Source: Meridianimarinicoccus sp044221805
GTDB lineage: Bacteria > Pseudomonadota > Alphaproteobacteria > Rhodobacterales > Rhodobacteraceae
Direction of reading: 5' to 3'
DNA: 28,609 nucleotides
Assembly (NCBI GenBank): GCA_044221805.1
Contig: JBGAOK010000034.1
Coordinates: 1-28,609, forward strand
In this document: in pieces, positions 16,962 to 24,844 of the stretch
Numbering within the stretch: position 1 is the stretch's first letter
Layout of the letters: each line of letters opens with the position of its first letter
Translations under genes and position numbers: made by a program
Notes under the pieces: model-generated
Told to the model about the DNA's origin: nothing
Database searches by the model: none
What the model saw: the letters and a program-made list of their open reading frames with translations, nothing else

Positions 16962-18972
16962 CGCGACGCTCGCCGCCCCGCCGTCAAGCCCGCCGTCGAT
17001 CCGTCCGGCTGCCGGCCGGGACGACCGGATCATGCTGGGCTTCGTGGCGATGATCGGGCTTTACCTGATCCTCAGCCTTGCGGTGCCGCTGACGATGATG
17101 CTGTGGAAATCGACCGAGGTGCGCAGCTTTGCGCTCGAAGCGGTCGAGGTTTCGGTCGACACCGGGTCGGGCTTTCGCGATCTCGGCACCCTTGCGGCCG
17201 CTGCGGCCAGCCTGAATCTGTCCGACGATGCCGGGCAGGCCCGGCGGAGCCCCTCGCTGACGCTGGCACAACTGTTCCCGAAGGGCAAGTTCGAGGGCGA
17301 GGACGTGGTCCGCGCCCGCATCCGCACCACCGGCCCGATCCATGGCGGGGTTCTGGAAGCGGCCGGAAAGCCCGTGGCGGTCGACACCTGGGCCGAGACC
17401 GATGCCAAGGGCCTGCGCCGCGTGGTGCTGCGTGCCGGGACCACCCGTTCTCTGGCGAACTTCGCCGAATACTTCGGCAACCCGTCGCTGTCGCGGTCGA
17501 TCACCAACAGCTTCACGGTCGCGCTGATCACCACCCTGATCACCGTCGGGCTGGCCTTCGGCTTCGCCTATTCCCTGCACCGCACCCGGATGCGCTTCAA
17601 GTCGGCGTTCCAGACCATTGCGGTGATCCCGATCCTGGTGCCGTCGCTGCTGGCCGGCCTGTCGCTGGTCTATCTGTTCGGCAATCAGGGCATTGCCAAG
17701 GGGATGATGTTCGGCAGTTCGATCTACGGCAAATGGGGGATCGTGCTGGGCTGCGTGTTCTTCACCTTCCCGCATGCGCTGCTGATCATCTCGACCGCGC
17801 TGAGGATCGCCGATGCCCGGCTCTACGAGGCGGCGCGGGTGCTGCGCGCCACGCCGGCCCGGACCTTCTTCACCGTGACGCTGCCCGGGGCGCGCTACGG
17901 GCTGATCTCGGCCGCCTTCGTGGTCTTCACCCTGACCATCACCGAATTCGGGGTGCCGAAGGTGGTGGGCGGCGACTACAATGTGCTGGCGCTGGACATC
18001 TACAAGCAGGTGGTCGGCCAGCAGAACTTCGCCATGGGCGCGGTGGTGTCGGTGATCCTGCTGGTGCCGGCGGTGATCGCCTTCGCGGTGGACCGCTGGA
18101 TCACGCGGCGGCAGGTGGCGCTGCTGTCGGCCCGCGCGGTGCCCTATGAACCCGAGGCCGACCCGCTGACCGATCGCCTGGCGCTCGGGTTCTGCGTGCT
18201 GGTCGCGGGGGCGCTGCTCTCGGTGCTGCTGGTGTCGCAATACGCCGCGCTGATCCGCTTCTGGCCCTACAACACCGAACTGACCCTGCGCCACTACAGC
18301 TTCGAGGGCGTGGATGGCGGCGGCTGGGTCAGCTATTTCAACTCGCTGCGGCTGGCCTTCTACACCGCGGTGATCGGCACCGGGGTGGTTTTCGTCGGCG
18401 CCTATCTGATCGAGAAGGGGCGGGGCTTCACCTGGGCGCGCTCGGGGCTGCAGTTCCTGTCGATGATGCCGATGGCGATCCCGGGGCTGGTTCTGGGCCT
18501 GTCCTACATCTTCTTCTTCAACGACCCGGCGAACCCGCTCAGGGTGCTTTACGGCACCATGGCGATCCTGGTGATCTCGACCGTCACCCATTTCTACACC
18601 GTGTCCCACCTGACCGCGATGACCGCACTGAAGGCCATCGACCGCGAGTTCGAGGCGGTGTCGTCCTCGCTCAAGCAGCCGGTGGTCCGTACCTTCACCC
18701 GGGTGACCGCTCCGGTCTGCACGCCGACCCTGCTGGATATCGGGGCCTATTACTTCGTGAACGCGATGACCACGGTGTCCGCGGTGGTGTTCCTGTACTC
18801 GCCGGACACGACGCTGGCGGCGGTGGCGGCGCTGAACATGGACGATGCCGGGCAGGCGCAGCCCGCCGCGGCCATGTGCATGCTGATCTTCTATACCAAC
18901 CTTGCCGCGCGCGGCGCCCATGCGGTGATCGGCCGGCTTCTGATGCAGACCCAGTCCTGGAGAAAGCGATGA
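16954..18972 (+). CDS. Fused 2-aminoethylphosphonate ABC permease
   Basis: A 672-residue inner-membrane permease with two tandem BPD_transp_1 (MetI-like) domains in one chain. The first domain follows ANFAEYFGNPSLSRSITNS (from about residue 168), with its EAA-type cytoplasmic loop in LYEAARVLRATPARTFF near 290. The second starts near 455, with its loop in FEAVSSSLKQPVVRTF near 565. It resembles the PhnU2-type permease of aminophosphonate importers. An extra soluble region of roughly 115 residues (about 50-165) sits between the first membrane helix (26-48) and the first transport domain. The ATG lies within the end of the ATPase gene, and the stop overlaps the next gene (ATGA). Confidence 0.88.
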   Translation: MADATLAAPPSSPPSIRPAAGRDDRIMLGFVAMIGLYLILSLAVPLTMMLWKSTEVRSFALEAVEVSVDTGSGFRDLGTLAAAAASLNLSDDAGQARRSPSLTLAQLFPKGKFEGEDVVRARIRTTGPIHGGVLEAAGKPVAVDTWAETDAKGLRRVVLRAGTTRSLANFAEYFGNPSLSRSITNSFTVALITTLITVGLAFGFAYSLHRTRMRFKSAFQTIAVIPILVPSLLAGLSLVYLFGNQGIAKGMMFGSSIYGKWGIVLGCVFFTFPHALLIISTALRIADARLYEAARVLRATPARTFFTVTLPGARYGLISAAFVVFTLTITEFGVPKVVGGDYNVLALDIYKQVVGQQNFAMGAVVSVILLVPAVIAFAVDRWITRRQVALLSARAVPYEPEADPLTDRLALGFCVLVAGALLSVLLVSQYAALIRFWPYNTELTLRHYSFEGVDGGGWVSYFNSLRLAFYTAVIGTGVVFVGAYLIEKGRGFTWARSGLQFLSMMPMAIPGLVLGLSYIFFFNDPANPLRVLYGTMAILVISTVTHFYTVSHLTAMTALKAIDREFEAVSSSLKQPVVRTFTRVTAPVCTPTLLDIGAYYFVNAMTTVSAVVFLYSPDTTLAAVAALNMDDAGQAQPAAAMCMLIFYTNLAARGAHAVIGRLLMQTQSWRKR

Positions 18973-20101
18973 CCGGCAAGGTCGATCTGGTTGTCGTCGG
19001 CGCCGGCATCGTCGGGCTGGCCCATGCGCTGATCGCGCGCCGGCGCGGCCTGTCGGTGGTAGTCATCGACCGCGAGGCCGAGGCGATCGGCGCCTCGGTC
19101 CGGAACTTCGGCTTCGTCACCGTGACCGGGCAGCAGCGCGGCCAGTGCTGGCAGCGGGCGATGCCGTCCACGAACAAGCAGGTGCGCCAAGACCCGGCAT
19201 TCCGGTGGAACATCAGGGCTTCCTGGTCGCCGCCCAGCGGCCCGAGGCGATGGCGGTGCTGGAAGCCTTCGCCGCGACCGAGATGGGGGCGGCCTGCACG
19301 CTTCTGTCCGCGGCCGACCTGCGCGCGCGGCATGGCGCGGTGCTGGCCGAGGCCGCCTTCGAAGGCGGGCTCTGGAGCCCGCATGAACGCCGGGTCGAAA
19401 GCCGCCACGCGGTCGGCCGGCTGGCGGCCTATATCGAGCAGGGGCTGGGCGCGCGCTTCCTGCGCTCGACCCTGGTGCGCGACGTGCAGCCCGGCCGGGT
19501 CGAGACCACCGCCGGCCCGATCGAGGCCGAGCGCATCGTGGTCTGCCCGGGCGACGACCTTCTGACCCTGTTCGCCGACCGGATCGCGGCTTTGGGCATC
19601 ACCCGCTGCCGGCTGCACATGCTGAAGGTGATGCCGGGCGAGACCGGGTTCCGCCTGCCGGGGTCGGTCATGTCCGACCTGTCGCTGGTGCGCTACCTCG
19701 GCTATGCGGAACTGCCCGAGGCGGCGGCCCTGCGCGCCCGGCTGGATGCCGAACAGCCCGCGCATCTGGCGAACGGGATCCACCTGATCGCGGTGCAGGG
19801 GTCGGACGGCGGCCTCGTGGTCGGGGACAGCCACCACTACGAATGGAGCCCGTCGCCCTTCGCCCGCGGCGAGGTCGACGCGCTGATGCTGGACGAGATG
19901 CACCGGGTGCTGCGGCTGCCCGGCGCCGAGGTGGTCGAACGCTGGATGGGCACCTATGCCTCGCATCCCGCCCACCTGATGGTGCGCGACGCGCCCGACG
20001 CGGCGATCCGCCTTGTGATCGTCACCTCGGGCACCGGCGCCAGCACCGCCTTCGCCATCGCCGAAGAAACCCTGGCCGACCTGTTCGGAGACCCGAGATG
20101 A
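18969..20101 (+). pseudogene. FAD-dependent phosphonate oxidoreductase, frameshifted
   Basis: The two halves of a TIGR03364-like FAD-dependent oxidoreductase are read in different frames. The first half (from 18969) has the dinucleotide motif VVVGAGIVGLAHA and the family segment NFGFVTVTGQQRGQCWQRAM up to about 19163. The second resumes at GIPVEHQGF near 19196 and runs to the stop at 20099-20101. The 32 bases between these points are not a multiple of three, so one base is missing (or two added). Rejoined, the protein would be about 377 residues, a normal length. Family members in phosphonatase clusters oxidise aminoethylphosphonate or its N-methyl form to phosphonoacetaldehyde. Both ends keep ATGA overlaps with neighbours, suggesting a recent mutation or a sequence error. 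Confidence 0.8.
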
Positions 20102-20907
20102 CCCATACCCACCTGAAGGCCGTCGTGCTCGACTGGGCCGGCACCGTCGTCGATCATGGCTCGCTGGCGCCGATGGGCGTATTCCAGCGCAGCTTCGCCC
20201 ATTTCGGCGTCGAGATCAGCGTGGACGAGGCGCGCGGCCCGATGGGCATGGCCAAGCGCGACCACATCAGGGCGGTGATGCTGCTGCCGCGGGTCGCCGC
20301 GGCCTGGGAAGCCACCCATGGCGCCGCCCCGACCGAGGCCGACATCGACCGGGTCTATGACATCTTCGTGCCGATGAATGTCGATGTGGTGGCCGACTAT
20401 GCCACGCTGATCGAGGGCGCCGCCGCCACCGCGGCCGAGATCCGCGCCCGCGGCCTGAAGATCGGCTCGACCACCGGCTACACGCGCGAGATCATGGCGC
20501 CGCTGCTGCCGCTGGCGGCCGGGCAGGGCTACACGCCGGACAACATCGTCTGCGCCGGCGATCTGGCCGAAGGACGCCCGACGCCGCTGATGCTGTACCG
20601 TACCTTCCTGGACCTGGGCGTCTGGCCGGCCTGGTCGGTGGTCAAGGTGGACGATACCGAGGTCGGCATCGCCGAGGGCCTGAATGCCGGCTGCTGGACC
20701 GTGGGTGTGGCGCTGACCGGGAACGTGTTCGGGCTGACCGCCGAAGACACCGCGGCGCTGGAGCCCGAGGCCTTCGCCCGCAAACTCGATGACGCCTATG
20801 GCCGGCTGCTGCGCGCCGGGGCGCACTATGTGGTGGACAGCGTCGCCGAACTGCCCGGCATCCTTGACGAGATCGAAGGCGCCCTGGCGCGGGGCGAACG
20901 GCCCTGA
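20098..20907 (+). CDS. phnX: Phosphonoacetaldehyde hydrolase (phosphonatase)
   Basis: A 269-residue HAD-superfamily enzyme that cleaves the C-P bond of phosphonoacetaldehyde to acetaldehyde and phosphate. The nucleophile motif is D12-W-A-G-T and the Schiff-base lysine is K53 in MGMAKRDHI, the same numbering as in the well-studied Bacillus cereus phosphonatase. Other HAD motifs follow: the GSTTGYT segment near 123-129 and the late acidic VKVDDTEVGIAEG near 181-193. It is the terminal step for the phosphonates imported by the transporter encoded upstream. The start overlaps the FAD gene stop (ATGA). Confidence 0.96.
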   Translation: MTHTHLKAVVLDWAGTVVDHGSLAPMGVFQRSFAHFGVEISVDEARGPMGMAKRDHIRAVMLLPRVAAAWEATHGAAPTEADIDRVYDIFVPMNVDVVADYATLIEGAAATAAEIRARGLKIGSTTGYTREIMAPLLPLAAGQGYTPDNIVCAGDLAEGRPTPLMLYRTFLDLGVWPAWSVVKVDDTEVGIAEGLNAGCWTVGVALTGNVFGLTAEDTAALEPEAFARKLDDAYGRLLRAGAHYVVDSVAELPGILDEIEGALARGERP

Positions 20908-21605
20908 CCGGGACACAGGCGGCCGGCCCGCGTGCGAAGCTCTCGGCCGACCGGCCGCTGATCCATCCCGGCTGCGAGATCGACGGCGCCAGCTTCGGCG
21001 CCTTCGTCGAGATCGGCGAAGGCAGCCGGGTGGCGCAGTCCGAAATCGGCGACTATTCCTATTGCGACCGACTTTGCGACATCGCCAATGCGACGGTCGG
21101 GCGGTTCTCGAACATCGCCAGCCTGGTGCGGATCGGCGCCACCGACCATCCGCTCGACCGGGCCAGCCTGCACCACTTCCAGTACCGCAGCGCCGCCTAC
21201 TGGCCGGACGCGGCGGATGATGCCGACTGGTTCGCACAGCGCGGCGCCCGGCGCACGGTGATCGGCCACGACACCTGGATCGGCCATGGCGCTCAGGTGA
21301 AGCCCGGGGTCACCGTCGGGCATGGCGCCGTCGTCGCCTCGGCCGCGGTGGTGGTCCGGGACGTGGCGCCCTATGCCATCGTCGCCGGGGTGCCGGCGAA
21401 ACCGGTGCGCGACCGGCTGCCGCCGGATCTGGCCGCCCGGATGATCGCGCTGGCCTGGTGGGACTGGGACCATGCCCGGATCCGCGCGGCGCTGGAGGAT
21501 TTCCGCCGCCTGTCCGCCGCGGCCTTCCTCGACCGCCATGAGGCCGGTCGGGGCAGCGATTCCGGTGTCGACGGGGCGATCAGGGCGGTCAACCGGGAAA
21601 CCTGA
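20904..21605 (+). CDS. Phosphonate-cluster hexapeptide-repeat protein, CTG start
   Basis: A left-handed beta-helix (hexapeptide-repeat) acyltransferase-like protein of about 233 residues, like the family often found in phosphonate gene clusters. Repeats are visible as IHPGCEID..FGAFVEIG..SRVAQSEIGDYSY and later as VIGHDTWIGHGAQVKPGVTVGHGAVVASAAVV. The only standard start in frame is a GTG at 21030, which would cut away the first coils; family-like sequence continues upstream to KLSADRPLIHPG. The frame is open back to a stop at 20865 with no ATG, GTG or TTG. A CTG at 20904 overlaps the phnX stop as CTGA, mirroring the ATGA junctions upstream, with GGGG 9 bases before it. The acyl acceptor is unknown. 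Confidence 0.75.
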   Translation: MTGTQAAGPRAKLSADRPLIHPGCEIDGASFGAFVEIGEGSRVAQSEIGDYSYCDRLCDIANATVGRFSNIASLVRIGATDHPLDRASLHHFQYRSAAYWPDAADDADWFAQRGARRTVIGHDTWIGHGAQVKPGVTVGHGAVVASAAVVVRDVAPYAIVAGVPAKPVRDRLPPDLAARMIALAWWDWDHARIRAALEDFRRLSAAAFLDRHEAGRGSDSGVDGAIRAVNRET

Positions 21606-21715
21606 CCGGCCGGCGGGTGCTTCAGTATCATTCCCGGCCTCCGGCCGACGCGCAGGGATGCAGACCCGGACACCCCAGACCCGGAGCCTGCACGCGCCGG
21701 CGGCGTGATCCGCTT

Positions 21716-21730
21716 GCCGCCCAAGGCGGC
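21716..21730. terminator. Weak hairpin between convergent genes
   Basis: GCCGCC-CAA-GGCGGC, a 6-bp stem with a 3-base loop, lies in the 225-base gap between the phosphonate operon and the convergent PPOX gene. No T-run follows. Nothing else recognisable was found in 21606-21830. Confidence 0.28.
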
Positions 21731-21830
21731 GCGCGCCGATGGCCAGAAGGATGCCGAGCCCAGCTTCACGATTGGCCCCAGCCGCGCGGGACCGAAGCTG
21801 GTGCGGTCGAGGATGCGCGTGGCCGTGTCG

Positions 21831-22334
21831 TCACAGGTGATCGACCTTCCGGCTCTCGCCGAAATCCCCCTTCGCACCGGTCACGGCCGACATGAGCAAT
21901 TTGGCGCCGGCAACAAGGCGGTTCGGCCCCTTCCAGATCTCGGCATCCTCGGGTTCGACGGCCACCACGCGGATCGCCGGGTCGTCGGCTGACTCCCACC
22001 ACGCCCTGTCGACAGCGCTCCAGAGTTCCTTGATCTTTTCCCGGTCGCGGGTCACGCGGGCCGTCCCGGTGATCACCACATAGTCGTGGGCACGATTGTC
22101 GGCGAAGGCGAGCGTCACGCGCGGAAAGCGGTCGATCTGTTCGGTCTTGGCGCCGGACACGTCGGTCAGAAAATAGATGCATCCTTCATCCCGATTGGGT
22201 CGGGCAGACAGCGGGCGGGCCCGCTGGTGCTCGCCATCCCAGGTCACGAACATGCAGATGTCGATGGACGCCGCAAGTTCCCAGATCCTTTCAACCGCCT
22301 CTTCGGCCGACATGGTCTTGTCAGTGTTTGTCAT
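21831..22334 (-). CDS. PPOX-family (general stress protein 26-like) protein
   Basis: A 167-residue protein of the pyridoxamine 5'-phosphate oxidase-like split-barrel family, closest in form to general stress protein 26. Features: an N-terminal helix AEEAVERIWELAA, the barrel segments FVTWDGEHQRARPLSARPNRDEGCIYFLTDV (about 28-58) and TLAFADNRAHDYVVITGTARVTRD, then WW-ESADDPAIRVVAVEPEDAEIW near 115-137. Such proteins bind flavins, but the substrate is usually unknown and PNP oxidase activity is not expected. GAGGGTAAG immediately precedes the chosen ATG. It stands alone, convergent with the phosphonate operon, and has no obvious link to its neighbours. Confidence 0.85.
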   Translation of the reverse strand: MTNTDKTMSAEEAVERIWELAASIDICMFVTWDGEHQRARPLSARPNRDEGCIYFLTDVSGAKTEQIDRFPRVTLAFADNRAHDYVVITGTARVTRDREKIKELWSAVDRAWWESADDPAIRVVAVEPEDAEIWKGPNRLVAGAKLLMSAVTGAKGDFGESRKVDHL

Positions 22335-23057
22335 CTTACCCTCGCTGGTTTTCCGCCGGTGCGGCTGGCATGCACGGGTAGCGAACGTGGCAAGGGCGCG
22401 GGTGGTTCCGTGGCGGGACCATTCTGCAGAGCCATCATCGCGCCCCTGTCCAGCGCGCCGGGCGGTTGCCAACCGGCAGGCGTCGGGCCAATCCCGGGAC
22501 GCCGCCGAGAACGGACTTGCTGGCCATCATGACCCTTGTGAGGATCAGCGCATTGGCCAGCGCGAAGCCCTGGAACACAGCGTGGCCCCCGCATCCGGCG
22601 GGCGACATCATCATTCACCACGAAAAGTGCGAGCAGGGTCCAGAAATGGAGGAACAGCACAAGCCCGCGCCGAGGCCCGCTCTTCCGCCGGCCGGTCGCG
22701 CCAGCCTGACCGACGCCGCCCCGAACCCAGGCGGCCGTCCGACGCTGGCCGATCCGCGCGCCCGTTTCGCCCCCGGTCCCCCGTCGCCATGGCCCGGGAC
22801 AGACCCGCATCCGGTTCGGCCCGCACAGTCCCCGGTGCAGGCGCCATCCGTCCTGATCGCTGCCAACCGGGCCTTTGGCGGATGGAACTGGGTGTTTCCC
22901 GACCCCGCCATGAGGCACGCCGGGGTGGAACGCCGCGTTCGTCACGCGACCATCCTCGTGCGCAACGTCGACAGCTGTCGACGCCACACCGCCGCCGAAT
23001 GCCGCGAAGGACACGGCCAGCAAGGGGGCAAACCGCGGCACCCGATCCGAAGGGCTC
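22335..23057. other. Gene-poor stretch
   Basis: About 720 bases between the PPOX gene and the end of the BatD-like gene. Long open frames on both strands have no recognisable domain, and their composition is that of random high-GC frames. Only a short membrane-protein-like piece at 22435-22614 is worth noting. Confidence 0.55.
22435..22614 (-). pseudogene. Possible remnant of a small membrane protein
   Basis: A 59-codon open frame contains GFALANALILTRVMMASKSVL, resembling the second membrane helix of small uncharacterised two-helix membrane proteins (ALVLAKVxL-type). Immediately upstream on the same strand, but in another frame, lies a second hydrophobic segment (LVLFLHFWTLLALFVV). The two pieces look like one small gene broken by a frameshift. 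There is no clear ribosome-binding site and the C-terminus is not family-like, so the piece may be non-functional or chance. Confidence 0.3.
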
Positions 23058-24233
23058 TCAGCTCCTCTGGCCCGCGGCTTCCGGCGGGGTGGCCCCGTCC
23101 CCTGATGGCATCGCGGACGGCGGCCCATAGAGCGCTTGGTCGAGCATTGCCGTTTCCCGGCCGGTCGGGGGCAGGCCGAGGGTGCGCCGGCGCTGGACAT
23201 GGCGCTCGGCCGCGCGGCGGGCGGCGATGAGGTCGCCCCGGCGCAGTGCCCGCGTCATCGCCCGGCGGGCCGGGTCGAAGGGCCACAGCCGCCGTAGGCG
23301 GTTCAGCGCCTCTGCCCGGCGCCGCCGCGACAGACCGGAAAGGGCGACGCCGGCGCCGGCCAAAGTGCCGGCCGCCACTGTCGCCAGGGCGAGGCGGGCC
23401 TGCCCGGCCGGCAGGGCCTGCGCGCCGCGGCGGTTGCCGTTGAAGCTGGCATAGCCGAAGGGAATGGCCGGGATCTCGGTGCTGCGCATCTGGCGGGCGG
23501 CGGTGTCGAACCAGGCGACGGGCACCGACGGCAGCACGCCCGGTTCGCCGGTCTTCGGGCGCAGGTGCCATTCCCAGACCACGGTCGTGACCGGGCCCTC
23601 GGGGGTCAGCTGCATCTCGCGCCGTTCCGGGGCCGCGAAGCTGATCAGCCAGTTCTCGCGCAGCACCGGGCGCGGCGGCAGCAGATGCGGCAGGGTGCCG
23701 GCGGCCGTGAGCGTCACCCGGCGCACCAGCGTCTCGCCGTCGCGCAGGCTGCCGGGCGGGCTCGACAGCTGGTCGTCCAGGATCAGATTGCGCGCCGACA
23801 GCGGCAGGCCCTCGCCGGGAAAGGCCGCCACCGACAGCGAGACCGCGGGCGCCGTCACCGCGACCGTTCGGCGGCGGTTGTCGGGTCCGACAACCGTCAG
23901 GTGATGCACCACCGGGCCGATGGTCAGGGTGCCGGCCTGTCGGGGGAACAGGGCGAGCCTGCGCTCGAAGACCCGGACGCGGCGGCCTTCCACCTGCTCG
24001 TCGCGCCACTGATCGCGGGCAAGCTGCACCCAGTCATAGCCCGGCGCGTCCGGGAAGCGCAGCGTCTCCAGCGCGATGGTGCTGGTGTATTCGCCGCGCA
24101 GCGTCACCGGGACCATCTCGCCCGCGACCGGCTGCATGTCAGGCAGGATCAGGCGCAGGCTGTCCGCCGCTGCGGCGACGGCCGTCAGAAGGAGTAGCAC
24201 CGCCGCCAGGCAGGCCATCGCGCGCCTTACCAT
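23058..24233 (-). CDS. BatD-like membrane-anchored protein
   Basis: A 391-residue exported protein. A signal peptide (about 1-22, ending AAA-ADS) is followed by a beta-rich extracytoplasmic region starting LRLILPDMQPVAGEMVPVTLRGEYTS, as in BatD/oxygen-tolerance proteins, and one membrane helix near 280-300 (LALATVAAGTLAGAGVALSG). A basic cytoplasmic tail of about 85 residues follows. Last gene of the MoxR operon; its start overlaps the TPR gene stop by 7 bases. Bat proteins are thought to work with MoxR AAA+ ATPases in envelope assembly or stress functions; the client is unknown. Confidence 0.75.
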   Translation of the reverse strand: MVRRAMACLAAVLLLLTAVAAAADSLRLILPDMQPVAGEMVPVTLRGEYTSTIALETLRFPDAPGYDWVQLARDQWRDEQVEGRRVRVFERRLALFPRQAGTLTIGPVVHHLTVVGPDNRRRTVAVTAPAVSLSVAAFPGEGLPLSARNLILDDQLSSPPGSLRDGETLVRRVTLTAAGTLPHLLPPRPVLRENWLISFAAPERREMQLTPEGPVTTVVWEWHLRPKTGEPGVLPSVPVAWFDTAARQMRSTEIPAIPFGYASFNGNRRGAQALPAGQARLALATVAAGTLAGAGVALSGLSRRRRAEALNRLRRLWPFDPARRAMTRALRRGDLIAARRAAERHVQRRRTLGLPPTGRETAMLDQALYGPPSAMPSGDGATPPEAAGQRS

Positions 24234-24844
24234 CTGTCCGCCTCCTCCGGCCGCAACAGGCCGAGGCCGGCCCGGCGCTCGTGCTCCTTCAGCAGGCGCA
24301 GGCGCAGGAATTCGCCGGGGTCGTCGGCCAGCGTGTCGAGCCAGGCGTCCGAGGCGGCGAAGCCCCGCGCCGTGACGGGCTTCTTCCGCTCCGGGTCCGG
24401 TGTCTTGCTGGCGCTGGCGCGGCTCTCGGCCGCGCCCGACGCGCTCATCCCGCCGTGACCGACAAGGCGCCCGGGCACGTTGCCGCCGCCGCGGGTCTTC
24501 GGCACCATGGCGTCGATCAGGTCGCGCAGCCGGTGCGCCTCGTCATCGGCGGGGTTCGCGAACAGCACCGCATCCAGATAGGCCACCGACAGGGCATGGC
24601 GCCCGGTCGCGGCCAGCGTCAGGGCCCGGTTGAAGGTCTGGCTGCGGCCGGCCTCGGCAAAGGCGGCGTCGGCCGCGTCGAAGGCACCGCCGCGATAGAG
24701 CGCGAGCCCGCGCGCGGCCGGATCGGACAGCAGCGCCGCCGCGCCGGGCAGGCCGCCCCAGAGCGCCAGCCGTCCCCAGGTTGCCGGGCCGGCAAGCAGG
24801 ATGCAGCAGAGCCCGGCCGCGGCGATCAGGGCGGTGCGGGTCAT
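24227..24844 (-). CDS. BatC/MxaK-like TPR membrane protein
   Basis: A 205-residue protein with an N-terminal hydrophobic segment (ALIAAAGLCCILLAGPATWG, a signal anchor) and a TPR-like stretch around 40-110 (LYRGGAFDAADAAFAEAG, TFNRALTLAATGRHALSVAYLDAVLFANPADDEAHRL). The C-terminal half is charged and low in predicted structure, ending EEADRW. The start overlaps the upstream VWA gene stop as ATGA. By position and form it matches the TPR component (BatC or MxaK type) of MoxR/VWA operons, probably an adaptor for the VWA proteins. Confidence 0.72.
   Translation of the reverse strand: MTRTALIAAAGLCCILLAGPATWGRLALWGGLPGAAALLSDPAARGLALYRGGAFDAADAAFAEAGRSQTFNRALTLAATGRHALSVAYLDAVLFANPADDEAHRLRDLIDAMVPKTRGGGNVPGRLVGHGGMSASGAAESRASASKTPDPERKKPVTARGFAASDAWLDTLADDPGEFLRLRLLKEHERRAGLGLLRPEEADRW

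Noticed and set aside
16984..18921. A 645-codon minus-strand frame opposite the permease
   Set aside because: Highly charged, His/Arg/Gly-rich sequence without domains; a shadow of the permease gene.
19164..19195. Programmed -1 frameshifting in the FAD oxidoreductase
   Set aside because: No slippery heptamer or downstream structure was recognised, and such recoding is not known for this family; a mutation or sequence error is simpler.
22466..23230. A 254-codon plus-strand frame in the gene-poor gap
   Set aside because: Pro/Arg/Ala-rich with no family features, no ribosome-binding site, and it runs into the antisense of the BatD-like gene.
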